A DNA stretch of 64,000 nucleotides from positions 1-64,000 of the forward strand of contig NZ_BNBZ01000026.1 in NCBI RefSeq assembly GCF_014656215.1, in the 5' to 3' direction. This document shows, in pieces, positions 26,401 through 33,714 of the stretch. Numbering within the stretch: the stretch's first letter is position 1; every line of letters begins with the position of its first letter. A program made the position numbers and the translations under genes. Source of the DNA: Streptomyces zaomyceticus (GTDB lineage: Bacteria; Actinomycetota; Actinomycetes; Streptomycetales; Streptomycetaceae). The notes beneath the pieces are model-generated. The model was not told where the DNA came from. It saw nothing but the letters and a program-made list of their open reading frames with translations, and searched no databases.

Positions 26401-27277
26401 CGGAGCCGCCGACGGTGGAGAGGGTGTGGGTGCCGTGGCCCTGGCGGTCGTCGGTGCTGTCGGAGTCGGTGAAGTTCTCCGAAGCGGCGACCCGGCCCTT
26501 GAGGTCGGGGTGCTCGACGTCGGCGCCGGTGTCGAGGACGGCGACCTTGGTGCCGGTGCCGTCGTAGCCGGCGGCCCAGGCCTCGGGGGCGTGGACCTGC
26601 TTCGTCGAACGCTCCAGGGTGGCCTGGACCTTGCGGTCGAGCCAGAGCTTCTTGATCCCGGAGGCGGAGCGGGCGGCGGGGGCGTTCAGTTCGGCCCAGA
26701 ACGTGGCGGCCTGCTTCTTCTCCGTCGTGAGCGCGACGCCGTCGACGGCCTTCAGGACCTGGCCGCGCTTGGCGCCGCGCGGGGCGGCGGGGACGGAGCG
26801 GGCGAGGTCGGAGCCGTAGACCGCGATGAGGGGCAGCGTGGTGGTGGCGGTGTCGTCGTAGCCCTGGCGGACGAGCCCGGTGACGTTGAAGAGCTCCTCG
26901 TCGACCCGGCCGGCGGCGAGCGCGGCGGCGGCGTCCTCGGGGTAGACGTAGAGGTCCTGGCCGGAGCGGCGGGTCTGGACCAGGGGGACGGTCCCGTCCT
27001 CGCGCGGCAGGGCCGTGGCGGCCGGGCCGCCGTCGGCGTCGCGGGTGACCACGACGCGGTCGCCGGTGACCAGGGTCACCGTGACCGGGCGCTCGCCGGC
27101 GCGGGCGGAGGTCTCGCTGCCTACCGGCGGTCGCTTGCCGGCCGTACCGTCCTGCGGCTCATTCGCCATGGACGGCGCGACCGCGGTGACGGCCAGGACG
27201 ACGGCGGTCGCCGCCCCCAGGGCCGTACGCGAAATCGGGCGCATCGCTCTCCCCATCTGATTCCGGAAAAAAGGCAT
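23483..27277 (-). CDS. Secreted S8 family serine peptidase (subtilase)
   Basis: 1264 residues. A signal peptide (about 1-38, ending PSMA) is followed by a propeptide. The peptidase domain has Asp249 (VAVLDTGADVEHPDL), His281 (QGHGTHT), Asn378 (AAGNSG, oxyanion) and Ser453 (GTSMATPHVAG). A long C-terminal part contains a PA-like insert (ALARDAKAAGAVAVIVHHTT) and beta-rich domains. This size and order fit the large secreted subtilases of Streptomyces. The start ATG 27277 was chosen with GGAGAAGG upstream; ATG 27256 is the alternative. It is divergent from a TrmB/LuxR-type regulator that may control it. Confidence 0.92.
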   Translation of the reverse strand: MPFFRNQMGRAMRPISRTALGAATAVVLAVTAVAPSMANEPQDGTAGKRPPVGSETSARAGERPVTVTLVTGDRVVVTRDADGGPAATALPREDGTVPLVQTRRSGQDLYVYPEDAAAALAAGRVDEELFNVTGLVRQGYDDTATTTLPLIAVYGSDLARSVPAAPRGAKRGQVLKAVDGVALTTEKKQAATFWAELNAPAARSASGIKKLWLDRKVQATLERSTKQVHAPEAWAAGYDGTGTKVAVLDTGADVEHPDLKGRVAASENFTDSDSTDDRQGHGTHTLSTVGGSGAASDGRKKGVAPGASLLNGKVLNDSGSGAASWIIAGMEWAVAQGADVVSMSLGSPVPTDCTDPMSVAAEELARNEGTLFVIAAGNSGPTLNTVSSPGCAPGVLTVGATDRDDSTAYFSSRGPTIVNHTLKPEIAAPGVGISAAAAGGRGVYAYRSMSGTSMATPHVAGAAAIVKQRHPDWTAQQVKAALVASAESSVPGDVREVGGGRLDVKAAIDQTVLGSPAVQGGTYNWPQDGSDRTTVSVPYTNTSGAPVTLDLAVEKVTGNDGSRVRSSVARLGKRSVTVPAGATVRVPLELDPTARLERAQYGDVTGRVIATGKGGVHVSTPFSLYVEPETVTLRVKLIDRQGDPASGASSLDVIGTDDASGERRFNDGAADQVYRLRPGSYFLSSFVATPDAGESARLNDSLSYLGRPQLELKKDTTVVLDARKAHKLSVRTDKASELRGATLAFARSWDDAWMHAGTAAGPRTIRHYYASVEGAADEGDFEFGSYWRTAAPQITSLRTTDGLTLHPLTASTGSDNLDGTGSARLVDAGTGTPQELKAAGVQGRVALVRLPDDSTGAGALARDAKAAGAVAVIVHHTTPERWYPGGSFTGLGLPVLSVPSGEATALRARLAAGEVTLDWKATAKSPYSYSLAFPESGPVRDEKTYRVRDDRLGRKDARFGSAGIATDFLYFADAHRPNGTRVAFGSLETVPAPGSRTEYYTTGDTAWAESVGSSFPFGELMIGTAHTYKPGEKRTEAWYDGVIAPTAPRDAEGRPVLVSERQGNLIGFADAMWGDGTHHAEPGSFGDIGSLSLSRDGELLGRTGWPFGVFEVPAEAGTYTLEQNTMKIGSKVWARSTSVNSVWKFTSKLDESVYSQGIPILFPRYDLPEDGLKTLAATDGQHIGLTATGHAGYTPAALTSAKLSYSYDGGTTWTEARVSQQGGDWTATVNHAGATGKPVTLKTELTDANGNSVTQTVVRAYDVR

Positions 27278-27476
27278 AAGACACCCTTCTCCGGAGGCTG
27301 TTGGTGCTGCGGTGGCGCCACATTGGCAGAGGTGAGGGCGGTACAGGGATGATGGGCAAGGCGGGAATACGCCGTGGCCGTTTCCCGCCAGGTCACCAAC
27401 GGAACGAATGCCTCCGGTGAACGTCCTGGGAAGCTCCGGGGCGCCCGCCGCAGGTAGGGCGAGGGGTGGGGCATCC

Positions 27477-28460
27477 ATGCTGGGAGCGATAGGACTCGAC
27501 GAGCGCCAGGAGTCCGCGTACCGCGCGCTCGTCGCGCTGGGCGCGGCCGAGGTGACCGACCTCGCGCACCGGCTGGCGCTGCCCGAGCGGGACACCGAGC
27601 GGGCGCTGCGCCGCCTCGAGTCGCAGGGGCTCGCCGCGCAGTCCTCCGCCAGGACCGGCCGCTGGGTGGCGGCGCCGCCCGGGGTGGCCCTGGGCGCGCT
27701 GCTGACCCAGCAGCGCCACGAGCTGGAGCAGGCGGAGCTGGCGGCCGCGCTGCTCGCCGAGGAGTACCGGGCGGAGGCGGCGGAGGCCGCCGTGCACGAC
27801 CTGGTGGAGGTGGTGACCGGCGCGAGCGCCGTCACCCACCGGTTCCTCCAGCTCCAGCTGGGCGCGCAGGAGGAGGTCTGCGCCCTGGTGACGGGAAAGC
27901 CGATCGCGGTGTCGGGCATGGAGAACGACGCGGAGGAGCAGGCCGCCGGGCGGGGTGTGCGCTACCGGGTGGTGATCGAGCGCGAGGTGCTGACCCTGCC
28001 GTCCGGGCTGCTGGAGCTCTCGGCGGCACTCGGCCGCGAGGAGCGCATCCGGGTCGCGGACCGGGTCCCGACGAAGCTGGTGGTCGCCGACGGCAATCTG
28101 GCGATGGTGCCGCTGACCGGGCGGGGGGTGGAGCCCGCGGCGATCGTGGTGCACGCGAGCGGGCTCCTCGAGTCACTGATGGGCCTCTTCGAGTCGGTGT
28201 GGCGGGAGGCGCTGCCGCTGAGACTCGGGGCGGGCGCGCAGATCACCGAGGACGAGGCTCCCGGTCCCGACGTCATGGACCTGGAGATCCTGTCGCTGCT
28301 GCTGGCGGGGATGACGGACGCGAGCGTGGCCAAGCAGCTGGACCTGGGACTGCGGACGGTGCAGCGCCGGGTGAAGGGCCTGATGGAGCTGACCGGGGTG
28401 ACGACCCGGCTGCAGCTGGGCTGGCACGCGTACGAGAAGGGCTGGGTGGCGCGGGGCTGA
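27477..28460 (+). CDS. TrmB/LuxR-type helix-turn-helix regulator
   Basis: 327 residues. The N-terminal winged helix resembles TrmB (about 1-60: VTDLAHRLALPERDTERALRRLESQGL). A middle ligand-like domain follows. The C-terminal part is a LuxR-type HTH (about 265-320: LEILSLLLAGMTDASVAKQL, then GLRTVQRRVKGLM). This combination is frequent in actinomycete single-gene regulators placed next to secreted hydrolases. It is divergent from the subtilase gene, 199 bp apart, and may control it. The start has GAGGGG and GTGGGG upstream. Confidence 0.85.
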   Translation: MLGAIGLDERQESAYRALVALGAAEVTDLAHRLALPERDTERALRRLESQGLAAQSSARTGRWVAAPPGVALGALLTQQRHELEQAELAAALLAEEYRAEAAEAAVHDLVEVVTGASAVTHRFLQLQLGAQEEVCALVTGKPIAVSGMENDAEEQAAGRGVRYRVVIEREVLTLPSGLLELSAALGREERIRVADRVPTKLVVADGNLAMVPLTGRGVEPAAIVVHASGLLESLMGLFESVWREALPLRLGAGAQITEDEAPGPDVMDLEILSLLLAGMTDASVAKQLDLGLRTVQRRVKGLMELTGVTTRLQLGWHAYEKGWVARG

Positions 28461-28644
28461 GCCGCGCACCGCGAAGGGGGCGGGGCACGCGGCCGAGCGC
28501 GCGGCACTTCACCGCGGCCGTCCCCCCGCCGCCCGCCCCGCCCACTGTCGCCCCGCCCGCCGTCGACCCGCTCGCTGCCGCCGCCCACCCCCGTATGCAC
28601 CGCGCGACCTGCGCGGACTCCGTTTGTGGGGGACGCTGGGCAAC

Positions 28645-29127
28645 GTGGGTGTGTGGCAGCTCCTGATGGTCGCGACGGTGATGCTGCTCGGCCTGTTCGG
28701 GGTGCTGACCCCCGGCGTGCCGGGGACGTGGCTGGTGTGGGCCGCGATGCTCTGGTGGTCCCTGCACGAGCGGACCGACCTCGCCTGGCTCCTGCTGGCC
28801 TCCTCCACCGGACTGCTGCTGCTCACCCAGGTGATCGTCTGGCAGCTCCCGCCCCGCCGCTTCCGGGGCGTGGGCATCACCCGCCGGATGGTGGCGTACG
28901 CCGGTGTGGGCGCGGTCCTGGGCTTCGTCCTCATCCCGGTGCTGGGCGCGATCCCCGGCTTCGTCGGCGGGATCTACCTCTCGGAGCGGCTCCGGCTCGG
29001 CGGCCACGGCCAGGCGAGGGCCGCGACCCGCTCGGTGATGCGGGCGGCCGGCACCAGCGTGCTCGTCGAGCTCTTCTCCTGCCTGCTGATCGTGGGGGCG
29101 TGGGCGGGCGCGGTGCTCTGGGGTTGA
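28645..29127 (+). CDS. DUF456 family small membrane protein
   Basis: About 160 residues with four to five hydrophobic helices. These are the N-terminal WQLLMVATVMLLGLFGVLTP and GTWLVWAAMLWWSL, and after the Pro/Arg loop the GVGAVLGFVLIPVLGAIPGF and VGAWAGAVLW segments. This matches DUF456, a short bacterial membrane family of unknown function. The start is uncertain: GTG 28645 has GGGGGA upstream, while an upstream TTG (28624) does not. It is followed 13 bp later by the F420-dependent enzyme gene on the same strand. Confidence 0.75.
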   Translation: MGVWQLLMVATVMLLGLFGVLTPGVPGTWLVWAAMLWWSLHERTDLAWLLLASSTGLLLLTQVIVWQLPPRRFRGVGITRRMVAYAGVGAVLGFVLIPVLGAIPGFVGGIYLSERLRLGGHGQARAATRSVMRAAGTSVLVELFSCLLIVGAWAGAVLWG

Positions 29128-29140
29128 CGATGCTGGATCC

Positions 29141-29560
29141 ATGAGGGATTTCGAGGGTTTCAGCGAGGCGGAACGCGCCTATCTCACGGACGGCCCGCGG
29201 CTGGCCCGGATGGCCACGGTCGACCCGTCCGGTCAGCCGCAGGCCAATCCGGTGGGCTTCTTCCCGCAGGAGGACGGCACCGTCCTGGTGGGGGGTCTGG
29301 CCATGGGCCGTACGAAGAAGTGGCGCAACCTGCGGACGAACCCCAAGGTGGCGCTGGTCGTCGACGATCTCGCGAGCGTGCGCCCCTGGCGGGTGCGGGG
29401 CGTCGAGATCCGCGGCGAGGCGGAGCTGCTCGTCGGTCCGCACACCCTGGGCGCGCACTTCAGCGAGGAGGTCATCCGGATCCATCCGCGACGGATCCAC
29501 AGCTGGGGTCTCGAGGACGCCTCTCAGGCGACCGGGACGAGCGGGGCCGGCTCCAGGTAG
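29141..29560 (+). CDS. PPOX-class F420-dependent oxidoreductase
   Basis: 139 residues in a split-barrel fold. The beginning LTDGPRLARMATVDPSGQPQ, then VGFFPQEDGTVLVGGLAMGR, TKKWRNLRTNPKVALVVDDL and GVEIRGEAELL fit the F420-dependent class of the pyridoxamine-phosphate-oxidase-like family. Such proteins reduce unknown substrates with F420H2. The last 37 bp overlap the end of the convergent Ada/AlkA-type gene, a common feature in compact genomes. Confidence 0.85.
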   Translation: MRDFEGFSEAERAYLTDGPRLARMATVDPSGQPQANPVGFFPQEDGTVLVGGLAMGRTKKWRNLRTNPKVALVVDDLASVRPWRVRGVEIRGEAELLVGPHTLGAHFSEEVIRIHPRRIHSWGLEDASQATGTSGAGSR

Positions 29561-30882
29561 CGCGCGGCGTACGAGCGCCAGGGGCGCCACTCCTCCGCGT
29601 CCGGCCCGCCCACCGGGGGCACGTCCGGGTCTCCGAGGGCCCTCATCCGGATCAGGGCCGCGTCCCCGGCGCCCACGCCGGGGACGGCGAGCAGTGCCCG
29701 CTCGGCCTCGTCGCGGTCGGCGCCCGGGTCGAGCCGGACCGCGCCGTCGGCGAGCGCGCGGGCGAGCGGGCCCACCACGGGGTGACCGGTCAGGGCCCGG
29801 GCCTCCGGGAAGACATGGGTGAGGCTGCCGCAGGCGGTGGCCAGCGGGGTGCCGTGCCTTTCGACGACTCGGGCGGCCTCCCGCGCGCCGAGGAGCGTCC
29901 GCAGCGCGAACTCCTCGGGGTCGGCCGTCCCCGGCGACCGTACGCCGGGCCGGGCGGCCACCTCGGCGGCGAGCCCAGGGGCGGCCCCGAGACGTTCGGC
30001 GACCGCGTACGGGTCGGCGTCGAGGTCGAAGAGGCGACGCAGCCGGTGCACGGCGGTGGTCAGGTCGCGGAGCTCGGTGAGGTGGATCCGGGCGTCCAGC
30101 CAGCGCCCGGCGGACCGCTCGTCGACGGAGACGACGCCGGTGCCGTACGGGAGCCGGAGCGTACGCCGGTAGGTGCGCGCGCCGGGGGTTCCGACGACCT
30201 CCTCCACCCGGGGCACGGTCTCGGCGGCGAGGAGGTCGAAGACCTCGCCGGCCGCGTACGGCCCCCGGTGGGCGAGCCGCAGCGGGACGCCCGCGGCGAG
30301 CGCGGTTCGGGCTCCCGCACCGCTGCCGGCCTCGGCGCGCAGGGCGGTGGGGGTACGGGCGTAGACGGCGCGGATCGTCTCGTTGAACTGGCGGACGCTG
30401 GCGAAGCCCGCCGCGAAGGCGATCTCGGTCACCGACAGTCCGGTGGTCTGGAGCAGCAGCCGCGCGGTGTGCGCCCGCTGGGCGCGGGCGAGCGCGACGG
30501 GTCCGGCGCCGAGTTCGGCGGTGAGCTGACGCTGTACCTGCCGGGTGCTGTAGCCGAGGCGTCCGGCGAGGCCGGGCACGCCCTCGCGGTCGACGACGCC
30601 GTCGCCGATCATCCGCATGGCGCGTCCCACGACATCGGCCCGTACGTCCCACGCGGCGGAGCCGGGCACGGCGTCCGGGCGGCAGCGGCGGCAGGCCCGG
30701 AAGCCGTGGCCCTGGGCGGCGGCGGCCGTCGGGAAGAACGCGACGTTCTGCCGTTTGGGGGTGACGGCGGGGCAGCTGGGCCGGCAGTAGATCCCGGTGG
30801 TGCGGACGGCGAAGAAGAACTCTCCGTCGAACCGCGCGTCCCTGCTGCTGACCGCCTCGTAGCGGGTGTCGTCGTCCTTCAC
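29524..30882 (-). CDS. Ada/AlkA-type DNA repair protein
   Basis: 452 residues combining three modules. The Ada zinc domain has GIYCRPSCP and RACRRCRP (about 27-70), whose cysteines bind zinc and accept methyl from phosphotriesters in Ada. An AraC-type HTH follows (about 85-180). The AlkA-type glycosylase has its N-terminal domain and an HhH-GPD region with LLAVPGVGAGDAALIRM (about 400-416). It should sense alkylation and remove 3-methyladenine. The start GTG 30882 was preferred over GTG 30933 because the family begins near KDDDTRYEAV. The usual AlkA Asp lies near the end and needs alignment to confirm. Confidence 0.88.
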   Translation of the reverse strand: MKDDDTRYEAVSSRDARFDGEFFFAVRTTGIYCRPSCPAVTPKRQNVAFFPTAAAAQGHGFRACRRCRPDAVPGSAAWDVRADVVGRAMRMIGDGVVDREGVPGLAGRLGYSTRQVQRQLTAELGAGPVALARAQRAHTARLLLQTTGLSVTEIAFAAGFASVRQFNETIRAVYARTPTALRAEAGSGAGARTALAAGVPLRLAHRGPYAAGEVFDLLAAETVPRVEEVVGTPGARTYRRTLRLPYGTGVVSVDERSAGRWLDARIHLTELRDLTTAVHRLRRLFDLDADPYAVAERLGAAPGLAAEVAARPGVRSPGTADPEEFALRTLLGAREAARVVERHGTPLATACGSLTHVFPEARALTGHPVVGPLARALADGAVRLDPGADRDEAERALLAVPGVGAGDAALIRMRALGDPDVPPVGGPDAEEWRPWRSYAARYLEPAPLVPVA

Positions 30883-30969
30883 GTATCCCAGTGTGCGACC
30901 CCGGGCACCCCTCGGCTCGCGGTTTTCGGACACGACGTTACGGGCGACGTCACGGGCTCCGGGGGCTCG

Positions 30970-31009
30970 GCGGGTTCCGGGGGAGGGCCACCCCTCCCCC
31001 GGAACCCGC
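30970..31009. terminator. Terminator of rsgA
   Basis: A perfect 18-bp stem (30970-30987 with 30992-31009, arms beginning GCGGGTTCCGG) around CCAC ends 18 bp before the rsgA stop. It is long enough to work in both directions, but the gene to its left is upstream of it on the same strand. Confidence 0.85.
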
Positions 31010-31027
31010 TGCCGGGCCCGCCGTCCG

Positions 31028-32143
31028 CTACCGGACGTGGCCGCGCTTCAGCTCCATGGCCCGGCGGCCCTCGGCGCCCTTGCGCTTCCAGTCCTTGAGG
31101 ATCTCGTTGCGCACCCGGGCGTCGGTCTTGGCCACGATCCGCTGGTTCTCACGGAGCAGCTTGCGGTAGCTCTCCAGCCGGCGCACCGGCAGCGAGCCGT
31201 CCTCGACCGCCGCGGTCACCGCGCAGCCCGGCTCCGCCTCGTGGGCGCAGTCGTGGAAGCGGCAGTTCCCGGACAGCTCCTCGATCTCCGAGAAGACCTG
31301 GCCGACGCCCGTCTCGGCGTCCCAGAGCCCGACACCGCGCAGCCCGGGGGTGTCGATGAGGACTCCGCCGCCCGGCAGGACGAAGAGGTTGCGGGTGGTG
31401 GTGGTGTGGCGGCCCTTGCCGTCGATGTCACGGGCGGCCCGGACGTCCATGACGTCCTCGCCGACGAGGGCGTTGGCGAGGGTCGACTTCCCGGCGCCGG
31501 AGACACCGAGCAGCACGGTCGTGCCGCCCGCGACGACGGCGGAGAGCACGTCGAGTCCCTCCCCGGTGGCGGAGCTGAGGGGCACCACCTGGACTCCGGG
31601 GGCGACCGTCTCCACGTCCTCGACGAGGTAGGAGAGCCCGACGGGGTCGGGCACGAGGTCCGCCTTGCTGAGGACGACGGTCGGCTGGGCGCCGGACTCC
31701 CAGGCCAGGGCGAGGAAGCGCTCGATCCGGCCGAGGTCGAGCTCGACGGCGAGCGACACGGTGATGACGGCGTGGTCGACGTTGGCGGCGAGGATCTGTC
31801 CCTCGGACCGCTTGGAGGAGGTGGAGCGGGCGAAGGCCGTACGGCGCGGCAGGCACGCCCGCACGTACCGGGGGTCGCCGGCGCCTTCGGGGTCGACGGC
31901 GGCCCAGTCGCCGGTGCAGATGACCCGGAGCGGGTCGTGCGGGGTCACGAACGCCGTGTCGGCGCGCACGACCCCGTCGTCGGTGGCCACGTCGCACTGA
32001 CCGCGGTCGACCCGGATCACCCGGCCGGGGACGAGTCCCTGGGCGGCGTACGGGGCGAACGCGGCTGCCCAGCCGGAATCCCAGCCGTGGGCGTCGAGCG
32101 TCGAGGAGGAGGAAGAGGTGATGGGGGAAAGCGGGAAAGACAA
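31028..32143 (-). CDS. rsgA: RsgA-like ribosome small-subunit GTPase
   Basis: 371 residues, a circularly permuted GTPase for late 30S assembly. The N-terminal OB fold is followed by the permuted G motifs (SKADL first, then the P-loop GVSGAGKST, then IDTPG). The C-terminal zinc motif is CRFHDCAHEAEPGC. The TTG start at 32143 has GAAGGG 5-6 bases upstream. Streptomycetes often have two such genes. This one is not beside aroA, the usual place of the housekeeping copy, so it could be the second paralogue. A small ORF with a perfect ribosome binding site lies just upstream. Confidence 0.88.
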   Translation of the reverse strand: MSFPLSPITSSSSSTLDAHGWDSGWAAAFAPYAAQGLVPGRVIRVDRGQCDVATDDGVVRADTAFVTPHDPLRVICTGDWAAVDPEGAGDPRYVRACLPRRTAFARSTSSKRSEGQILAANVDHAVITVSLAVELDLGRIERFLALAWESGAQPTVVLSKADLVPDPVGLSYLVEDVETVAPGVQVVPLSSATGEGLDVLSAVVAGGTTVLLGVSGAGKSTLANALVGEDVMDVRAARDIDGKGRHTTTTRNLFVLPGGGVLIDTPGLRGVGLWDAETGVGQVFSEIEELSGNCRFHDCAHEAEPGCAVTAAVEDGSLPVRRLESYRKLLRENQRIVAKTDARVRNEILKDWKRKGAEGRRAMELKRGHVR

Positions 32144-32194
32144 GGGGGACCCTTCACAGGGGTGGCCCCGGCGCTGCGTATGGGAACGGTGAGA

Positions 32195-32266
32195 TCAGCC
32201 GGTGGCCACGGAGGTGGTGTGGATGAACTTCTGCGTGAGGGCAAGGCCCGTCGTGACGACAGCCAT
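32195..32266 (-). CDS. Small ORF (23 codons) upstream of rsgA, possible leader peptide
   Basis: ATG 32266 is preceded by a perfect AGGAGGTG ribosome binding site with 6 bases between. The ORF ends at a TGA 51 bp before the rsgA start. It encodes 23 residues beginning MAVVTTGLALTQKF and rich in Thr and Val. The strong ribosome binding site is unusual for chance in such sequence, and rsgA follows on the same strand, which suggests a translated leader. The peptide has no cysteine and I do not recognise a family. Confidence 0.45.
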   Translation of the reverse strand: MAVVTTGLALTQKFIHTTSVATG

Positions 32267-32304
32267 CGGTCACACCTCCTGTGTGTCTTTTCGCTGGGAA
32301 CGCG

Positions 32305-32324
32305 TCGCGAGGAACTCCTCGCGA
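32305..32324. promoter_or_regulatory. Palindrome upstream of the small ORF and rsgA
   Basis: TCGCGAGGA and TCCTCGCGA are perfect 9-bp arms around AC. It lies 39 bp upstream of the small ORF start and is a possible operator. Confidence 0.45.
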
Positions 32325-32509
32325 TCTTGTACGGGAAACACGGTAGCCGGACCGTCCCGGTGCGCGCCACGGATTTATTCGCCGGGCTCGTCCGGCGGGC
32401 TCCGAGCGGGGTCGGCGGCGCCCCCGTGAGCGGGGTGCGGGCGTCCCTGCCCGGCGCGCGTCCGATTCGTTCAAGACGGTCCCGGAAGGCGGCGCCTAAC
32501 GTGCGGGGC

Positions 32510-33013
32510 ATGGACACAGAACGCCGTCTCGTCACGGACATCCGCTTCGACCTCGTCGGCCTCGTCGTCTCGGACATGGCCGCCTCGCTCGCCTTCTACC
32601 GCCGCCTCGGCCTGGAGATCCCGGACGGGGCCGACTCCGCCCCGCACGTGGAGGTCACGCTGCCCGGCGGACTGCGGCTCGCGTGGGACACGGAGGACGT
32701 CGTCCGTTCCTTCGATCCCGACCGGAAGCGGCCCGAGGGCGGGAACCGGATCGAGCTCGCGTTCCGGTGCGGCGGTCCGGATGCGGTGGACGCGGTGTAC
32801 GAGGAGCTGGTCGCCGCCGGGTACCGGGGGCATCTGAAGCCCTGGGACGCCTTCTGGGGCCAGCGCTACGCCGTGGTCCTGGACCCGGACGGCAGCGGGG
32901 TCTCGCTCTTCGCCGACGCCGCCGTCGAGGCCGGTCCCGGTGCCGGGGGTGACACCGAGGCGGGAAGCGCCGCGGACTCCGGGGCCACGGTCCCCGTCAC
33001 CGACGCCACGTAG
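32510..33013 (+). CDS. VOC superfamily (glyoxalase-like) protein
   Basis: 167 residues. The fold begins with FDLVGLVVSDMAASLAFYRRL and GLEIPDG and ends with YAVVLDPDGSGVSLFADA, as in glyoxalase/bleomycin-resistance proteins that bind a metal or a ligand. The specific function is unknown. The last 30 residues are a low-complexity tail. This tail is encoded in the same DNA as the end of the AraC gene on the other strand. ATG 32510 has a weak ribosome binding site. Confidence 0.85.
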   Translation: MDTERRLVTDIRFDLVGLVVSDMAASLAFYRRLGLEIPDGADSAPHVEVTLPGGLRLAWDTEDVVRSFDPDRKRPEGGNRIELAFRCGGPDAVDAVYEELVAAGYRGHLKPWDAFWGQRYAVVLDPDGSGVSLFADAAVEAGPGAGGDTEAGSAADSGATVPVTDAT

Positions 33014-33687
33014 CCGCCGAGGGTCGTGCCGGCCAGCGCCCTCGTCTCACGTGCGAGATGGGCCTGGTCGGCGCAGCCCGCGCGGAGCGCGGCCTCCGCG
33101 TACGGCACCCCGGCCAGGACCAGGGCGAGGGCGCGCTGGAGCCGCAGGACGCGGGCGAGGGTCTTGGGGCCGTAGCCGAAGGCGTCCAGGGAGCGCCGGT
33201 GCAGCTGCCGGGCGCCGAGGCCGACGGCGTCGGCCGTCTCGGCGACCGCACGGCCCGCCGCGAGGCGGGCCACGACGGCCCGGAGCAGCGGGTCGGGCGA
33301 GGGTGCCGCGGCCGCCCGGAGCCGTACGAGCTCGTCCAGGGCCGTGGCCGGGTCGGGGGCGGCGGTGATCCGTTCGCCGAGCCGCCGTGCCTCGGCCTCG
33401 CCCCACAGCGCGCCGAGGGGGACCCGCCGGTCGCGCAGTTCACGGGCCGGGACGCCGAGGAAGCCGGGCGCGTCCCCGGGGGCGAAGCGGATGCCCGCGT
33501 ACCGGTCGGCGGTCTCCTCGGGGACGTACGCGCGCGTGTCGGGGCCCGCGACGAGGAGGTGTCCGTCGGCCCAGATCAGGTCCATGCAGCCGTCGGGCAG
33601 GACCGGCCGGGACGTTTCCGCGGCGGAGCCGGCGGTCCGGGTCCACAGGACGGCTCCGTCGAGCAGGGCGGGGCGTTCCTCGTACAC
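32866..33687 (-). CDS. AraC family transcriptional regulator
   Basis: 273 residues. An N-terminal domain with the GCMDLIWADGHLLVAGPDTR stretch is followed by a two-helix AraC DNA-binding domain: AETADAVGLGARQLHRRSLD and AFGYGPKTLARVLRLQRAL (about 150-190), then ACAEAALRAGCADQAHL-like second HTH. The start GTG 33687 has no ribosome binding site, so translation may be leaderless. The last 148 bp overlap the VOC gene tail to tail. Paired VOC and AraC genes suggest shared regulation, but the effector is unknown. Confidence 0.82.
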   Translation of the reverse strand: MYEERPALLDGAVLWTRTAGSAAETSRPVLPDGCMDLIWADGHLLVAGPDTRAYVPEETADRYAGIRFAPGDAPGFLGVPARELRDRRVPLGALWGEAEARRLGERITAAPDPATALDELVRLRAAAAPSPDPLLRAVVARLAAGRAVAETADAVGLGARQLHRRSLDAFGYGPKTLARVLRLQRALALVLAGVPYAEAALRAGCADQAHLARETRALAGTTLGGYVASVTGTVAPESAALPASVSPPAPGPASTAASAKSETPLPSGSRTTA

Positions 33688-33714
33688 ACGTCAAAGCTAG
33701 CCCCCGCCGGACGG

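Larger units (their letters stand above)
32144..32509. other. Gap between rsgA and the VOC gene
   Basis: 366 bp. Its left half holds a small ORF upstream of rsgA, followed by a 20-bp palindrome at 32305-32324. The rest (32325-32509) has no supported gene and is where the promoters of both divergent units should lie. Confidence 0.5.

Noticed and set aside
23585..27352. A 1255-codon open frame on the plus strand opposite the subtilase gene
   Set aside because: The opposite strand has a complete catalytic triad and signal peptide. The antisense frame is a low-complexity Gly/Val/Asp/Arg shadow.
28500..28560. C-rich stretch after the TrmB/LuxR-type gene as a G-quadruplex element
   Set aside because: Such runs are common in this base composition, and no position-specific sign of function is seen.
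29524..29560. 37-bp overlap of the F420-dependent enzyme and Ada/AlkA genes as special
   Set aside because: Short convergent overlaps are ordinary here; glgX and the MFS gene overlap in the same way.
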